DNA of 64,000 nucleotides from Mycoplasma sp. (lineage in GTDB: Bacteria; Bacillota_I; Bacilli_A; Mycoplasmatales; Metamycoplasmataceae), in contig JAAEOJ010000337.1 of assembly GCA_024244685.1 (NCBI GenBank), forward strand, positions 1 to 64,000. Reading direction: 5' to 3'. Shown here in pieces: positions 19,828 through 29,793 of the stretch. A program made the translations under genes and the position numbers. Numbering within the stretch: position 1 is the stretch's first letter; each line of letters starts with the position of its first letter. The notes beneath the pieces are model-generated. The model was not told where the DNA came from. It did no database searches and was given only the letters and a program-made list of their open reading frames with translations.

Positions 19828-20667
19828 TTAATGCTTATGAATTATCATTATAGATAAAGATAAAATAAATCCGATTATAAATAATAAAATAGTTTTATGT
19901 CATTTGTTGTGTGTAAAATCATGATCTATAAATTCAGGTATTAACTCTACTATAGCTGTAAAAACTAATAATGATCCTGCAGATGTTAAAACAAAAGGTT
20001 TTACTCATTCTCCAACACTAACAATAGATACTCCTATAAATATAAAAGGTATCAATATTGCTTGTATTATTGTAGAGTTTATAAGTGCCTTTCATTTTTT
20101 AATTCCAATTTCAATTTGCCTATAATAGATAGTTAAAGTTTCTGGAATCATATGAATTATCAAAGATATTATAGTCGCAAAATAAATACCATCTTTAGAA
20201 GAAGCAAAAATACCTAATGAAATACCAGCTGGTAATTTATGTAATCCTAATAAAACTATAACAGTAATTTTTGTCTTACCATTTTCCAATTCTTTTATAT
20301 TAAAAATATAATCTTCATGTTTGTGATTTTGATGATTAGAATGTATTTCTTTTTTATCATTATGTAAAAAGTGCCTTGTTATAAAAGCTGCCCCCATACC
20401 TAATGTTGATGCTCCAATAGCAATACCTATTGCTTTTAAATTCTTTTGAGTTTCATTTACTTTAGAATTTTCTAGATAATGCATTAATGGATGAGCAATT
20501 AACCCAAATAAACCCAACACCAATATAAAACCAGAAGATAAAGAATATAAATATATATATGATTTCTTTTTAATGGTTGGTTTTATAAAAGGTAAAATAA
20601 TACCCAAAAAAAATGGTACAACCATAACTATTCCAGATAACAATAAAGCAATTATATATTTATTCAT
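19828..20667 (-). CDS. ZIP-family divalent metal transporter
   Basis: The 279-residue frame includes two TGA-encoded Trp codons in its C-terminal part. About eight hydrophobic segments surround a His-rich cytoplasmic loop (HSNHQNHKHED, ~residues 112-122). The metal-site helices read LGLHKLPAGISLG and IHMIPETL, the HxxPxG / HxxPE pattern of ZIP proteins, and VELIPEFIDHDF near the end. Substrate is probably zinc, manganese or iron, not resolved by sequence. It follows the unknown gene at 20694 by 26 nt, suggesting one transcript. Confidence 0.85.
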
Positions 20668-20693
20668 AAATCAAATTTTATCATACTTTAAAA

Positions 20694-21110
20694 TCACTTA
20701 CGATTAAATTTGAAATTATCTTTTTCTTTTAATCCAAAGTGTAATATTGTTCCAACCGGAAGAAAAGCAACTATATAACCTTTAAAAACTTTTTTAGAAA
20801 TCATTCCAGGTTTTACATCTATCTCAAATTTTAAAATTGTTCCATCTTTATCAGTTATAATAACATCATAATTTTGACGAAAACTTAAAGTTTGATATCC
20901 TGATCTATTACGCATAAAATAAATAACATTATATTGTGGTGTAGTAAAATTAGATAATATTTTAATAATTTTTTTACCAGATGAATTTCCAAATGCCTTT
21001 CAATTTGATTTTTTGAATGTATTTATAGATAAAGTGTATTCTAATATATTTGTAAATCTAACTTTTTTAGTAAAAAGAGCTTTTATATTTATTAATTCTT
21101 TTAATTTCAT
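20694..21110 (-). CDS. Conserved-looking protein of unknown function
   Basis: This 138-residue protein, with one TGA-encoded Trp near residue 43, is not one I recognise. It is basic at the start (MKLKELINIKALFTKKVRF), has a likely beta-rich middle (YDVIITDKDGTILKFEIDVKPG) and a short hydrophobic stretch (GYIVAFLPVGTILHFGL) that is too brief to be a sure membrane helix. No signal peptide is obvious. A -10 box on the minus strand at 21119-21124 would make its mRNA leaderless. It is likely co-transcribed with the ZIP transporter. Confidence 0.7.
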
Positions 21111-21113
21111 ACT

Positions 21114-21133
21114 TAATTATTATATAATAATTA
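21114..21133. promoter_or_regulatory. Palindromic divergent promoter
   Basis: TAATTATTATATAATAATTA is a perfect 20-bp palindrome in the 44-bp gap between two divergent genes. TATAAT occurs on the plus strand at 21123-21128 and on the minus strand at 21119-21124, so the two -10 boxes overlap and polymerases could not occupy both at once. Confidence 0.6.
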
Positions 21134-21154
21134 TACTTTAATATGGAGGTAATT

Positions 21155-21895
21155 ATGGCAGGTCATAGTAAATGAGATAATATTAAGCATAGAAAAGCAG
21201 CGCAAGATTCTATACGTTCAAAAGAATTTGCTAAATTTTCAAAAGAAATAATGGTTGCAGCAAAAGCAGGTGGAGGTGACATAAATACTAATTCATCTCT
21301 TAAGTTGGCTGTTCAAAAAGCTAAAGCAAGGTCAATGCCATCTAAAAATATTCAAAAAGCAATAGATAAAGCTATAGGTGCAAATAGTGATAATATTGAT
21401 TATAAAGAAACAGTTTATGAAGGTTATTTACCAAATGGAATTTCAATAATGGTAATGTGTCTTTCTGATAATCATAATAGAGTTTCTTCAAGTGTAAAGT
21501 CATACTTTAATAAATGCGGAGGAACCCTAGGAAAAAACGGTTCAGTTTCTTATTTATTCGAAAGAAAAGGTATTTTAGAATTTAATAATAATATTGGGGA
21601 TGAAGAGTCTATAATGATGCATGTCCTTGAATCTGGAGCAGAAGATTTTGAAAATAATAATAAAAATTATATTGTAACAACAAATCCAACTAATTTCACT
21701 AGAGTAAAAGATAATTTAGAAAAAACATTTAAAGATATAAAATTTACCATTGCAGAAGTAACTTATGAACCAAATCAATTAATTAAATTAGATAAAGAAA
21801 AAGGGAATAAAATAATTGAAATAATAGAAAAATTTGAAGATGACGAAGATATACAAGAAGTATTTCATAATTTAGATCCTGAATCTTTTAATTAA
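21155..21895 (+). CDS. YebC/PmpR-family transcriptional or translational regulator
   Basis: The 246-residue protein has the family start MAGHSKWDNIKHRKAAQD (Trp by TGA) and NNHNRVSSSVKSYFNKCGGTLG-like central motif (DNHNRVSSSVKSYFNKCGG). YebC proteins have been described as DNA-binding regulators and, more recently, as ribosome-associated factors helping proline-rich translation; which applies here is open. ATGGAGGTAA supplies the ribosome site. A terminator follows. Confidence 0.93.
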
Positions 21896-21916
21896 AATAC
21901 CGATAAGGTATTTTTT
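21894..21916 (+). terminator. Terminator after the yebC-family gene
   Basis: AAAATACC (21894-21901), loop GATAA and GGTATTTT (21907-21914) followed by more T. The stem begins at the stop codon. Confidence 0.75.
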
Positions 21917-21957
21917 ATTTTTTTTGTAAAAAAAGACATAAGAAATTAGGAGGAATT

Positions 21958-22545
21958 ATGAAATTATATAAAATAGGAACAATAAAATCAATAGGAAAAA
22001 ATTACATTATTTTAGAAACATCCAATATAGGAGAAATAATTTATGTCAGTGATTCCACAAAATTTAAAAAGAATATAGAAAGCAAGGTTTTTATTTTTGA
22101 ATATAAATATGAACATATAGAATCAACTTATGGATTTATAACCTTTAAAGAAAGAGTTTTATTTGATGATTTATTATCTGTTCCAGGAATAGGGCCTAAA
22201 ACAGGAATAGTAATATTAAAAACCCAAGTAGATTTTATTATTAATTTAATTATAAAAGGAGATTTTGAAAAATTATCTGAAATACCTGGTATAGGTTTAA
22301 AATCAAGTCAACAAATTATTTTTGAGTTACAAAATAAATATAAAAATATGAAAATAAAAAATAAAACAACTAAAAGAATCTATCAACCATCAGAAATAAC
22401 AACAACCTTAAAAACTTTAGGTTTTAATAACAAACAAATTCAATTTGTTATTAAAAAATTGGAGTCTTCTGATAATGTTGAAAAAATGATTGAGTCAGCT
22501 ATAAGGATACTCTCTAGTGAAACAAAAGAATCTATTAACGCCTAA
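21958..22545 (+). CDS. ruvA: Holliday junction DNA helicase subunit RuvA
   Basis: The 195-residue RuvA has the N-terminal OB domain, then helix-hairpin-helix motifs (DLLSVPGIGPKTGIVIL and LSEIPGIGLKSSQQI) and the C-terminal domain III that binds RuvB. It holds the four-way junction while RuvB pumps DNA. GGAGGAATT precedes the ATG. No ruvC lies nearby. Confidence 0.94.
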   Translation: MKLYKIGTIKSIGKNYIILETSNIGEIIYVSDSTKFKKNIESKVFIFEYKYEHIESTYGFITFKERVLFDDLLSVPGIGPKTGIVILKTQVDFIINLIIKGDFEKLSEIPGIGLKSSQQIIFELQNKYKNMKIKNKTTKRIYQPSEITTTLKTLGFNNKQIQFVIKKLESSDNVEKMIESAIRILSSETKESINA

Positions 22546-23476
22546 TTCATTTTCCAAATTTATTGGTCAAAAAAATTTAATAAAAACTTTGAAAATAATA
22601 ATAAATTCTTCATTAAAAAGAAATATTACTTGCGATCATATACTTTTATATGGAAAACCAGGATTTGGAAAAACAACATTAGCTAAATTGATTGCAAAAA
22701 AACTAAAAACAAAATTAAAATATGTTCAAGGACCTTTGTTAGAAAAAAAATCTGATATACTTTCTTTTTTTGCAACCATACAAAAAAATGATGTTATTTT
22801 AATAGACGAAATACACGGAATAAATAAACAAGTTGAAGAATTATTATATTCTGCATTAGAAGAAGGTGTTGTTGATGTAGTTGTAGGTGTTGAGGGTGAA
22901 TCTAAAATTATTAGAATGAAATTACCAAATTTCACTGTTATTGGAGCAACAACAAAAATTTTTGCTATATCTGAACCAATGAAAAGTAGATTTGGTTTAG
23001 TATCTAAATTAATAAACTACAATTTAAAAGAAATTAAAGAAATTATATTAAATTCATCAAAAGATTTAGGCTATAAAATAAATGATAAATCTTGTGAAAT
23101 TATTGCTAAACATTGCGGATTAATTCCAAGATATGCAAATTCATTATTGAAAAGATGTATTGATTTCAGTTCAAATAAAAATAATACTATAAATGAAAAT
23201 ATTGTAAAAAAAACATTTAGAACAATGAATATATATGAAGGTGGTTTAAATAATGAACATATAGAATACTTAAATATTATTTATAACAGCTTTAAATTAA
23301 AATACATTTCTTTAGATACTATAGTAGGAATTATAGGTGATAACAAAATAAATATAGAAAAAAATATAGAACCAATTCTTTTGTCATTAAAATATATTTT
23401 AAAAAATTCACGTGGAAGAAAAATCACTAAAATAGGTGAAACATTTTTATTAAAAAATCTTAAAAAACTTAAATAA
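22517..23476 (+). CDS. ruvB: Holliday junction DNA helicase subunit RuvB
   Basis: The 319-residue AAA+ motor has Walker A GKPGFGKTT, Walker B LIDEIH, sensor GATTK and the arginine-finger region SRFG. The winged-helix C-terminus holds SRGRKITKIG. It begins with GTG at 22517 inside the ruvA end (29-nt overlap); this start restores the family N-terminus LLTPNSFSKFIGQ. Confidence 0.94.
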   Translation: MKQKNLLTPNSFSKFIGQKNLIKTLKIIINSSLKRNITCDHILLYGKPGFGKTTLAKLIAKKLKTKLKYVQGPLLEKKSDILSFFATIQKNDVILIDEIHGINKQVEELLYSALEEGVVDVVVGVEGESKIIRMKLPNFTVIGATTKIFAISEPMKSRFGLVSKLINYNLKEIKEIILNSSKDLGYKINDKSCEIIAKHCGLIPRYANSLLKRCIDFSSNKNNTINENIVKKTFRTMNIYEGGLNNEHIEYLNIIYNSFKLKYISLDTIVGIIGDNKINIEKNIEPILLSLKYILKNSRGRKITKIGETFLLKNLKKLK

Positions 23477-23480
23477 TTAG

Positions 23481-23486
23481 TATAAT
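23481..23486 (+). promoter_or_regulatory. -10 box giving a leaderless secDF mRNA
   Basis: TATAAT ends nine bases before the secDF ATG and no Shine-Dalgarno sequence is present, so transcription should start at or within a few bases of the start codon. Confidence 0.6.
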
Positions 23487-23495
23487 ATTAATATT

Positions 23496-26114
23496 ATGAA
23501 ATTTTTAAATAAATTTAAAACAAAAACAAATAGAATTTGTATATTATTTTTTACATTATTATTAACAGTACTTACTATATTTTTAGGTACTAAATTTTAT
23601 ACTTCCAAAAATTATAAAACTGGTGGAGAATACGGTGGTAGTGGCGAAGTAACTGTTAAGGTATTCAAAAAGAATGGTGGAAGTTATTCTACTCAAGAAG
23701 TTCAAGAAATTTATGAAAATATTAAAAAACATATAGATCCATTAGGTATTAAAAACATCGCTAACAATTCATATATAAGTAGCGGTGGTTTAATAACATT
23801 TAAAAAATCAGGAATTAAAACACAAGATGAACTTAATAAATTTGCTGAATATATAACAAATAAACCAAGACTAGGAATTTATTCTACTGGTGGACAACCA
23901 TTATTTGAAAATGGACTTTTTCCTAATAAAATAACTACTCCAAGTATGCCTCATTCAATAAAATCAGCGAAATGACTTGATTCTAGATTTCAAACACCTT
24001 TTGAGCCAGGTCAAGCAAAGAGCGATATTCAAAATGGAAAATGAGTAGTTAGGGTTAGACTTAAACAATCAGCTATAAAAGAATGGCAAAAACTGACTGC
24101 TGCAATAGCTAATTTTACTCCAAAAACAACAAGCAAAAATAAAAAACCTGAAAAAGGTGGAACTATTTCTATGTGAATCAATTATCAACAACTTCGTAGA
24201 GAAATGTTTGAAAAAGGAATGATAAACGAAAGAACAAACTTATTTGATGCTATTCATACTAAACTTCCAGACGGAAAACCTTCAGGGAGTTTTGCTAATA
24301 ATGTATTTAAATTAAATGGTTTAGATTCACCTGAAAATTATTTAATTTCAACTGCAAAGATATCAAAATCTCTTAACCAACAAGAATTTATTATTTCATT
24401 AGGATCTAATTTAAGTTCTAATAAAGCTAGATTATTATCTAATAAATTAGCTAATCAAATTAATTATGGTAGTTCAACTTATAAATTATCAATTAAATCT
24501 TCAATGTTTATTCCTGCTAAATATGGTAAAAGTGCATTTCAAAAAGCAATATTAGCTGGATTAATAGCTTTTTCTGTAATTGCTGTATTTATGATAGTTA
24601 ATTATGGGGTTTTAGGAGTTTTTTCTACAATAGGTATGGCTTTATATATGTTTTTAACTTTAACAATGTTTACTATCATGCGTGGAGAATACTCTCCAGA
24701 AACAATAGCTTCATTAATTATTGGCGTCGGTATGGCTGTTGATGCTTGTATTATTACTTTTGAACGGTTGAAAAATGAAGTTCGGACCGGTAGCTCAATT
24801 AAAAAATCTAATAAAATAGCAAATAAATTATCTTTATCAACTATATTTGACTCAAATACCACAACTATAATTGTTGGTTTTGTATTATTTTATTTTGGTA
24901 CATCACAAATAAAAGGATTTTCAATTATGTTAATCCTTTCAATTATATTCACTTTATTAATTATGTTGGTTTTTGTAAGAATGATTTCAACTCTTTTAAT
25001 AAATTCAGGATTAATAAATAATAAATATTGGCTTATAGGAGTTAGAAAAAAAACAATCAACTCAAAACCATCAGTAACAAAACAAAAAATATTAAATTTT
25101 AATTATTATAAAAGTTCAAAATGATTTTCAATTGGATCTGTTATTATAGTTGGTGCTTCAATATTATTATTCTCAATAACTGCTGGTATTGCCGGTAAAA
25201 TGTCTTCCGGATTTAATTCTTCAATAGAATTTGCTGGTGGAACAAGGTTTACAATTGTAAATGGAGCAAACCCTCAACAAAATATCAAAACAAATAATGC
25301 AGAAAAAATTAAAAGAGAATTAATTAAGCAAAAACTAGTTAAAGATAGTGAAGTTAAATTAATTTATCAAGATCAAGAAAAAAAATGAACAAGAATATCA
25401 ATAAAATCAAAAAACACTATCAATCAATCAAAAGTTTCTAATTTAATTAAAAAAGTTATTGTAGATAACAATAAATTTTCAGTAATAGGAGGTTCAGTTG
25501 ATTCTGTTACAGCTAAGGCCTTAGTAAAAGATGCGATGATAGCTATTGTAATTGCATTTTTAGCTATTGTAATATATACGTTAATTAGATTTAAGTGAAC
25601 TTATTCTGTTGCAGCAATTGTGGCTTTAGTTCATGATGGATTGATTGTTACGGCGATATTTATAATAACAAGAATTGAATTTTCTCCAATATTTGTTGCC
25701 GGTCTTCTTTCTGTTATTGGTTATTCAATCAATGACACTATTGTTACTTTTGATAGGATACGGGAGAAATTTAAATTATCTAAAAAGAAAAAAGATAAAT
25801 CAACAATCATATCTATTGCTAATGAAGCTATTAGAGATACTATAAAACGTTCTTTTTTAACAACAATTACAACTATTACATCAGTAATTGTATTATTAAT
25901 TTTTGGTAATGCAACAAAATTAGAATTTAATATAGCTATGTTGACAGGACTAATTTCTGGAACTTATTCTTCAATATTTATTGCAACTTATATTTGAGTT
26001 GGTCTTGAAACATTATCACAAAAAAGAATTAATTCAAGATCTAAAAATAATTTTTGAAAATTGAAGGAAAAAGAAGAACAAGTTATTATTGGTATTAATG
26101 ATTATAAAGATTAA
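23496..26114 (+). CDS. secDF: Fused protein-export membrane protein SecDF
   Basis: One 872-residue frame after joining across TGA codons. The N-terminal half is SecD: a membrane anchor at ~15-35, an external domain, then five helices with the conserved GVGMAVDACIITFERLKNE. The C-terminal half is SecF, ending with SVIGYSINDTIVTFDRIRE. SecDF uses the proton or sodium gradient to aid export through SecYEG. Fusion is common in Firmicutes and Mollicutes. The mRNA is predicted leaderless. Confidence 0.93.
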
Positions 26115-26116
26115 TG

Positions 26117-26270
26117 TATAATTTTATTATATAGTCAATGAATGGTTTAGGCAACCAGGAGACAATGGGTAACTCCATCGTTTATCAGCGTTAATGATAT
26201 AAGAGTCCGTTTATGAGGTGGTATGTTGGCCCTCATTTTGGGCTTTTTAAATTACTTAAAAGGAGACAAA
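26117..26270 (+). promoter_or_regulatory. T-box-like leader of hisS
   Basis: TATAAT at 26117-26122 starts a ~140-nt leader. GGTT/AACC (26144-26156) and GGAG/CTCC (26158-26176) could form short stems. AAGAGTCC (26201-26208) leads to ATGAGG-TGGT-ATGTTGG-CCTCAT (26213-26236), an antiterminator-like fold with a TGGN bulge. The CCC of its 3' arm is also used by the terminator hairpin GCCC-loop-GGGC plus five T (26229-26248). The same blocks AAGAGTCC and GTTGGCCC recur before glyS. A canonical long stem I is not evident. Confidence 0.6.
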
Positions 26271-27527
26271 ATGTATAAAAGACCTAAAGGAACACAAGAT
26301 ATTTTTGGAGAAAAACAAAAATATACAAATTATATTATTAGTTTATTAGAAACAATGTCTAAATTTTATAATTATAAAAAAATTGATACACCTATATTTG
26401 AAAGTAATGATTTATTTACTAATAGCGTTGGAGAAACAACAGATATAGTATCAAAAGAAATGTATAATTTTAAAGATAAAAAAGGTAGAAATTTAGTTTT
26501 AAAACCCGAAGGAACAGCATCAATAATACGTGCATTTATTGAAAATAAATTATTTTCTAAATCAATGCCAGTAAAATTATTTTATATAACACCATTATTT
26601 AGATATGAAAGACCACAAAAAGGTAGGCAAAGACAATTCACACAATTTGGAGTTGAATTAATAGGAAGTAATTCCCCAGCTGCAGATGCAGAAATTATTA
26701 TATTTGGTAATAATATATTAAAGCAATTAAAAATAAATAAAACTAAATTACTAATTAATTCATTAGGAGATAAGGATTCTAGAGATAATTATTCAAAAGC
26801 CTTAAAAAAATTTCTTAATAATTATAAAGAGCAATTATCAGAAATATCAATTAAAAGATTAAATAAAAATCCCCTAAGAATCTTAGATGATAAGTTAGAT
26901 AGTAAAAAAGAGTTTATGAAAAAAGCGCCTAAATTATCAGAATTTTTAAATGCAAAATCCAAAAATTATTTAAAGGGTGTTTTAGATATACTTGATGCTT
27001 CAAATGTAGAATATGAATTATCAGAAAAACTAGTTAGAGGTTTAGATTATTATACTGATATAGTTTTTGAATTTGTTTCTGAATCAAAAACATCAGGCTC
27101 TCAATCAACACTTATAGGTGGTGGGAGATATGATAATATGATCAATAAATTTGGTGGTCCTGAATTACCTGCTACTGGATTTGGTTTGGGTATAGAAAGA
27201 ATAGTAAATGAATTAGAAGATTTAGAATTAAAATTAGAAGATTCATTAGATATATACTTAATTAACTTAGAAATAGAATTAACGTCAGCAACAAGTGCAT
27301 TAGTTAATATGCTTAGAATGGCAGGCTTTAAAGTTGAAAGTAATTTATCCCCAATTAAATTAAATAAAGGATTTGAAAAAGCTAAAAATGAAAAAGCTAA
27401 ATTTGTTATTATTGCTGGTTCAAAAGAATTGAAAGAAGGTAAAGTAATTATAAAAAACCAAGAAACAGCGAAGCAAGATAAAATTTCTATTGAAAAGATA
27501 GTAGATTTTTTAAATGAAAGGTTATAA
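26271..27527 (+). CDS. hisS: Histidyl-tRNA synthetase
   Basis: The 418-residue class II synthetase starts MYKRPKGTQDIFGE. Motif 2 (FRYERPQKGRQRQFTQFGVE), the histidine loop LVRGLDYYTD and motif 3 (GFGLGIERI) are present, with an anticodon domain at the end. The ATG at 26271 follows AAAAGGAGA and fits the family start; an upstream in-frame start at 26223 would translate the attenuator. aspS begins at the next base, as in many bacteria. Confidence 0.96.
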   Translation: MYKRPKGTQDIFGEKQKYTNYIISLLETMSKFYNYKKIDTPIFESNDLFTNSVGETTDIVSKEMYNFKDKKGRNLVLKPEGTASIIRAFIENKLFSKSMPVKLFYITPLFRYERPQKGRQRQFTQFGVELIGSNSPAADAEIIIFGNNILKQLKINKTKLLINSLGDKDSRDNYSKALKKFLNNYKEQLSEISIKRLNKNPLRILDDKLDSKKEFMKKAPKLSEFLNAKSKNYLKGVLDILDASNVEYELSEKLVRGLDYYTDIVFEFVSESKTSGSQSTLIGGGRYDNMINKFGGPELPATGFGLGIERIVNELEDLELKLEDSLDIYLINLEIELTSATSALVNMLRMAGFKVESNLSPIKLNKGFEKAKNEKAKFVIIAGSKELKEGKVIIKNQETAKQDKISIEKIVDFLNERL

Positions 27528-29225
27528 ATGAAAAAAATAAATAATGGTCAATTAAGAAAAAAAGATATTAATAAAGAAGTTATTCTTAAAGGTTGAATTG
27601 CAAACAAAAGAAAATTAGGTAATCTTATTTTTATAGATTTAAGAGATAGATGAGGTATAACCCAATTAGTTTTGAATAATGAAAAAGAAATCTTAACAAA
27701 AGAATCTGTTATAGAAGTAAAGGGAAAAGTTGTTCCTAGAAAAGATATTAACAAAAATATTGCAACTGGAGATATTGAAATTAAAGTTTCTGATATCAAG
27801 GTTCTTTCTAAATCAAAAGTCACACCTTTTGTAATTAAAGATGATTTAGAATTAAAAGAAGAAAATCGTTTAAATTATAGGTTTTTAGATTTACGAAGAA
27901 ATAAAATGATTAAAAACTTAACTTTAAGGCATAAATTTATTTTAGAAATTAGAAATTTTTTAGATAAAAATGATTTTTTAGAAATTGAGACACCAATTCT
28001 TTCTAAAGCGACCCCAGAAGGAGCAAGAGATTATTTGGTGCCAACAAGAAATGAGGGAAATTTTTTTGCTTTACCTCAATCGCCTCAAATATTTAAACAA
28101 TTATTAATGGCTTCCGGTATAGAAAAATATTTTCAAATAGCTAGATGTTTTAGAGATGAAGATTTAAGGTCCGATAGACAACCAGAATTTACTCAATTAG
28201 ATATGGAAATATCATTTGTTGATGAAAAGGAAATCAAAACATTTATAGAAAAAATGTTAAAAGAAGTTTTAACTAATTTAGGGTATAAAATCAAAATACC
28301 ATTTAAAGAAATGACTTATGATATAGCTATAAATAAATATGGTTCAGATAAACCCGACTTAAGATTTGGAAACGAATTATTAGAAGTTACTAATTATTTT
28401 AAAGAAAGTAACTTTAATATATTTAAAGAAGCAATTAATATTAAAGCTATTTTTTTCGAAAAAATACTCTCTAATAAAGAAGTGAAAATTTTAGAAGAAA
28501 TAGCTCTAAAGAATAAAGCGAAAGGTTTATTTTGAGGTTCTTATAATTCGGAAACTCAAGAAAAAAATGGCCCAGCATTTAAATTTATAAATAAAGAAAT
28601 AAATGCAATTTTTAAAGATAACAAATTATCTTCAGGGACAATTCTATTTGTTGCATCAAAGCATAAAGTTACAACACAATCTTTAGGTGCTGTCAGAGTT
28701 AAATTAAACGAAATGTTTAATCTAGCAAAACAAAATGAATTAAACTTTACTTGAATTACTAATTGGCCGGCTTTTGAATTTAATGAAGAAGAAAATAGAT
28801 ATACATCTTCTCACCACCCATTTACAGCACCTTCAAAAGAAACTAGCAGTAATTTTGATATTAATCCAGAAAAAGCAAAAGCAAGAGCTTACGATTTAGT
28901 TCTTAATGGATTTGAAATTGGTGGTGGTTCTATTAGAAATAATGATTTAGAAATTCAAAAAAGAATTTTTAATTTAATTGGTATGAATCAAGAAACAATA
29001 GAAGAAAAATTCGGATTCTTTTTAGAAGCATTTAAATACGGGATGCCTCCTCATGGTGGAATTGCTTTTGGTATTGACAGAATAATAGCTATATTAAATA
29101 ATGAAAATTCAATTAGAGATGTAATTGCTTTTCCAAAAAATACAAAAGGAATTGATCCGTTATCTAAAAGCCCATCTAAAACAACTAACAAACAATTAAA
29201 AGAATATGGTTTGAAGTTAAAATAG
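27528..29225 (+). CDS. aspS: Aspartyl-tRNA synthetase
   Basis: The 565-residue class IIb enzyme has an N-terminal OB anticodon domain (GWIANKRKLGNLIFIDLRDRWG), motif 2 (FRDEDLRSDRQPEFTQLDME), the GAD insertion and motif 3 (GIAFGIDRI). The Trp in the first block is TGA. Whether it is discriminating or not depends on tRNA-Asn supply, which the window does not show. It shares the hisS transcript and ends at a terminator. Confidence 0.96.
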
Positions 29226-29244
29226 CCTTATGGGTTATTTTTTA
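29221..29244 (+). terminator. Terminator of hisS-aspS
   Basis: AATAGCC (29221-29227), loop TTATG and GGTTATT (29233-29239) plus T-run. The stem includes the aspS stop codon TAG. Confidence 0.75.
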
Positions 29245-29266
29245 TTAATTTCTATATAATATATAT

Positions 29267-29758
29267 ATGAAGTTTAATACTTATGGACAAAATATTGAAC
29301 AAATAGCAAGAGCAAGCATAATAACAGCTTTAGCAATTATGGCTGGAATGACAGGCTTTATAAAAACTGGAGTGTCAATTTATTTGACTGCAGCTCCTTT
29401 ATTTTTATCTACTTTATTATTAAAAACAAACTATTCTTTATTATCAACAATAATATCTATTTTGATAGTTGATTGTATAACAGGTTGAATAGGATATACT
29501 TGAATTTCTTTAATTGGATATATATCAGGTTTAATTATTGTATGACTATTTTCTAATAGAAATAAAGCTTTTTATATGTTAGGTGTAACTCTCGGATCTT
29601 TAGCTTTACTTTCAATTTATACTTTATTATGGTGATTTATAAATAAAGATCCAGGAACTGCTCTTGTTTTATTAGGGGGAACAAGTATCCAAATGTCTTT
29701 TGTTTGAGTATTTATATTTATTTTATATAAAAAAGTTTGTATTTTTAGAAAAAAATAA
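29267..29758 (+). CDS. Small polytopic membrane protein, possible ECF transporter S component
   Basis: The 163-residue protein has five or six hydrophobic segments with few charges between them. The order (ARASIITALAIMAGMTGF, IYLTAAPLFLSTLLL, LSTIISILIVDCITGWIG) resembles vitamin-binding S components of ECF transporters, but no substrate motif is clear. TATAAT at 29255-29260 ends six bases before the ATG, so the mRNA should be leaderless. It could also be another small integral membrane protein family. Confidence 0.6.
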
Positions 29759-29793
29759 TTAAATTTAAGTTAAAAAATGATAATATTTTCATT

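Noticed and set aside
26223-26270. Longer N-terminus of HisS from an upstream ATG
   Set aside because: It would translate the terminator hairpin of the leader; the ATG at 26271 has AAAAGGAGA and fits the family start.
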